NCBI GenBank assembly: GCA_020431945.1
Contig: JAGQHH010000476.1
Span: forward strand, 1 to 5,728
Direction of reading: 5' to 3'
Source of the DNA: Cyanobacteria bacterium HKST-UBA02
Lineage (GTDB): Bacteria > Cyanobacteriota > Vampirovibrionia > Obscuribacterales > Obscuribacteraceae
DNA length: 5,728 bases
Shown: in pieces, positions 5,639-5,728 of the stretch
Numbering within the stretch: the stretch's first letter is position 1
Layout of the letters: every line of letters begins with the position of its first letter
Made by a program: the position numbers and the translations under genes
Notes under the pieces: generated by a model
Seen by the model: only the letters and a program-made list of their open reading frames with translations
The model's database searches: none
Told to the model about the DNA's origin: nothing

Positions 5639-5648
5639 GCATAATCCA

Positions 5649-5663
5649 CGGGTGAAACACCCG
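5649..5663. repeat. Hairpin in the tRNA leader
   Basis: CGGGTG-AAA-CACCCG is a perfect 6-bp stem with a 3-nt loop. It ends 8 nt before the mature tRNA 5' end and so lies in the region removed by RNase P. It may help processing or folding of the precursor. Confidence 0.5.
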
Positions 5664-5671
5664 AGAGACAT

Positions 5672-5728
5672 CTGCCCGTAGCTCAGCTGGATAGAGTGCA
5701 TGGCTACGAACCATGAGGTCCCTGGTTC
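5672..5728 (+). tRNA. tRNA-Arg (anticodon ACG), 3' part beyond window
   Basis: The first 57 nt of a tRNA are present. The acceptor 5' strand is CTGCCCG (5672-5678), followed by TA. The D arm is GCTC (5681-5684) paired with GAGT (5694-5697) around AGCTGGATA. The anticodon stem CATGG (5699-5703) pairs perfectly with CCATG (5711-5715), and the loop CTACGAA puts ACG at 5706-5708, which reads arginine CGU codons (and CGC/CGA once A34 is deaminated to inosine). The variable loop AGGTC and the T-arm start CCTGG-TTC follow. The 3' half of the T arm, acceptor and CCA end are cut off. The 5' base C is unusual for a bacterial tRNA and cannot be checked without the paired position 72, so the 5' end could be off by one. 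Confidence 0.93.

Larger units (their letters stand above)
5487..5642 (-). pseudogene. Possible remnant of a carbon-nitrogen hydrolase (nitrilase superfamily) C-terminus
   Basis: Read from ATG 5642 the frame gives 51 residues. The pattern APEGFGRVVAL, then GIARLDLENV, then YEKQRDVERRKPL resembles the last 50 residues of nitrilase-superfamily enzymes, which typically read P-x-G-x-(V/I)-L-A, then G-I-x-x-A-x-I-D-L, then R-(D/E)-x-R-x-P near the end. The catalytic Glu-Lys-Cys triad of that family lies far upstream and is absent here: beyond 5642 the frame runs into sequence antisense to the tRNA. No ribosome site precedes the ATG. Third-position GC is about 50%, lower than expected for the neighbouring genes, and a 10-bp inverted repeat sits inside it. 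A degraded gene end next to a tRNA fits; it may also be non-coding sequence whose translation resembles the family by chance. Confidence 0.3.

Noticed and set aside
5339..5701. Minus-strand frame of 120 codons across the tRNA flank and promoter of the 111-residue gene
   Set aside because: It begins inside sequence antisense to the tRNA, crosses several hairpins and the promoter, and shows no domain pattern.

Overview
The window is GC-rich bacterial chromosome with six coding regions, one gene remnant and one partial tRNA. No phage, insertion-sequence, CRISPR or conjugation gene is visible. LpxI (lipid A synthesis) and two proteins with Sec-type signal peptides indicate a bacterium with an outer membrane containing LPS. 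The mix of a TPR protein with a Ser/Asp linker, a secreted Lys/Ala/Pro-rich protein and a glycine/alanine-rich 'filamentous' hypothetical recalls environmental non-photosynthetic relatives of cyanobacteria (Obscuribacterales-like). That placement is a low-confidence impression, not a demonstrated assignment.

Layout, left to right. The left edge carries most of a YjbQ/UPF0047 gene (minus, 3' end cut off). An AT-richer gap of 300 bases without a credible gene follows. Next come two minus-strand genes that may be co-transcribed: an exported TPR protein (1810-3051) and, 82 nt downstream of it, a 350-residue protein of unknown function (675-1727). The latter starts at a TTG, and a short in-frame ATG extension upstream of it is closed by a TAA. 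Upstream of the TPR gene lies lpxI (3268-4173, minus), separated from it by a GC-rich hairpin with a T-rich tail and a candidate promoter.

lpxI is divergent from a secreted low-complexity cationic protein gene (4332-4982, plus). The space between them holds a perfect 7-bp inverted repeat next to a good -35/-10 pair. That gene converges on a small acidic cytoplasmic protein gene (5014-5349, minus), which has a strong ribosome site and a recognisable promoter. The right end is a structured, probably non-coding stretch with several inverted repeats. It includes an open frame resembling the C-terminus of a carbon-nitrogen hydrolase, then the 5' part of a tRNA-Arg(ACG) gene running off the edge.

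The genes do not form an obvious single pathway. LpxI and the two exported proteins all concern the cell envelope, but a functional link is only a suggestion. The points most worth a second look are the interrupted 5' end and JAMM/MPN-like His motif of the 350-residue protein, the palindrome in the divergent lpxI region, and the hairpin cluster with a hydrolase-like remnant beside the tRNA. I did not find convincing evidence for a new multi-gene system.
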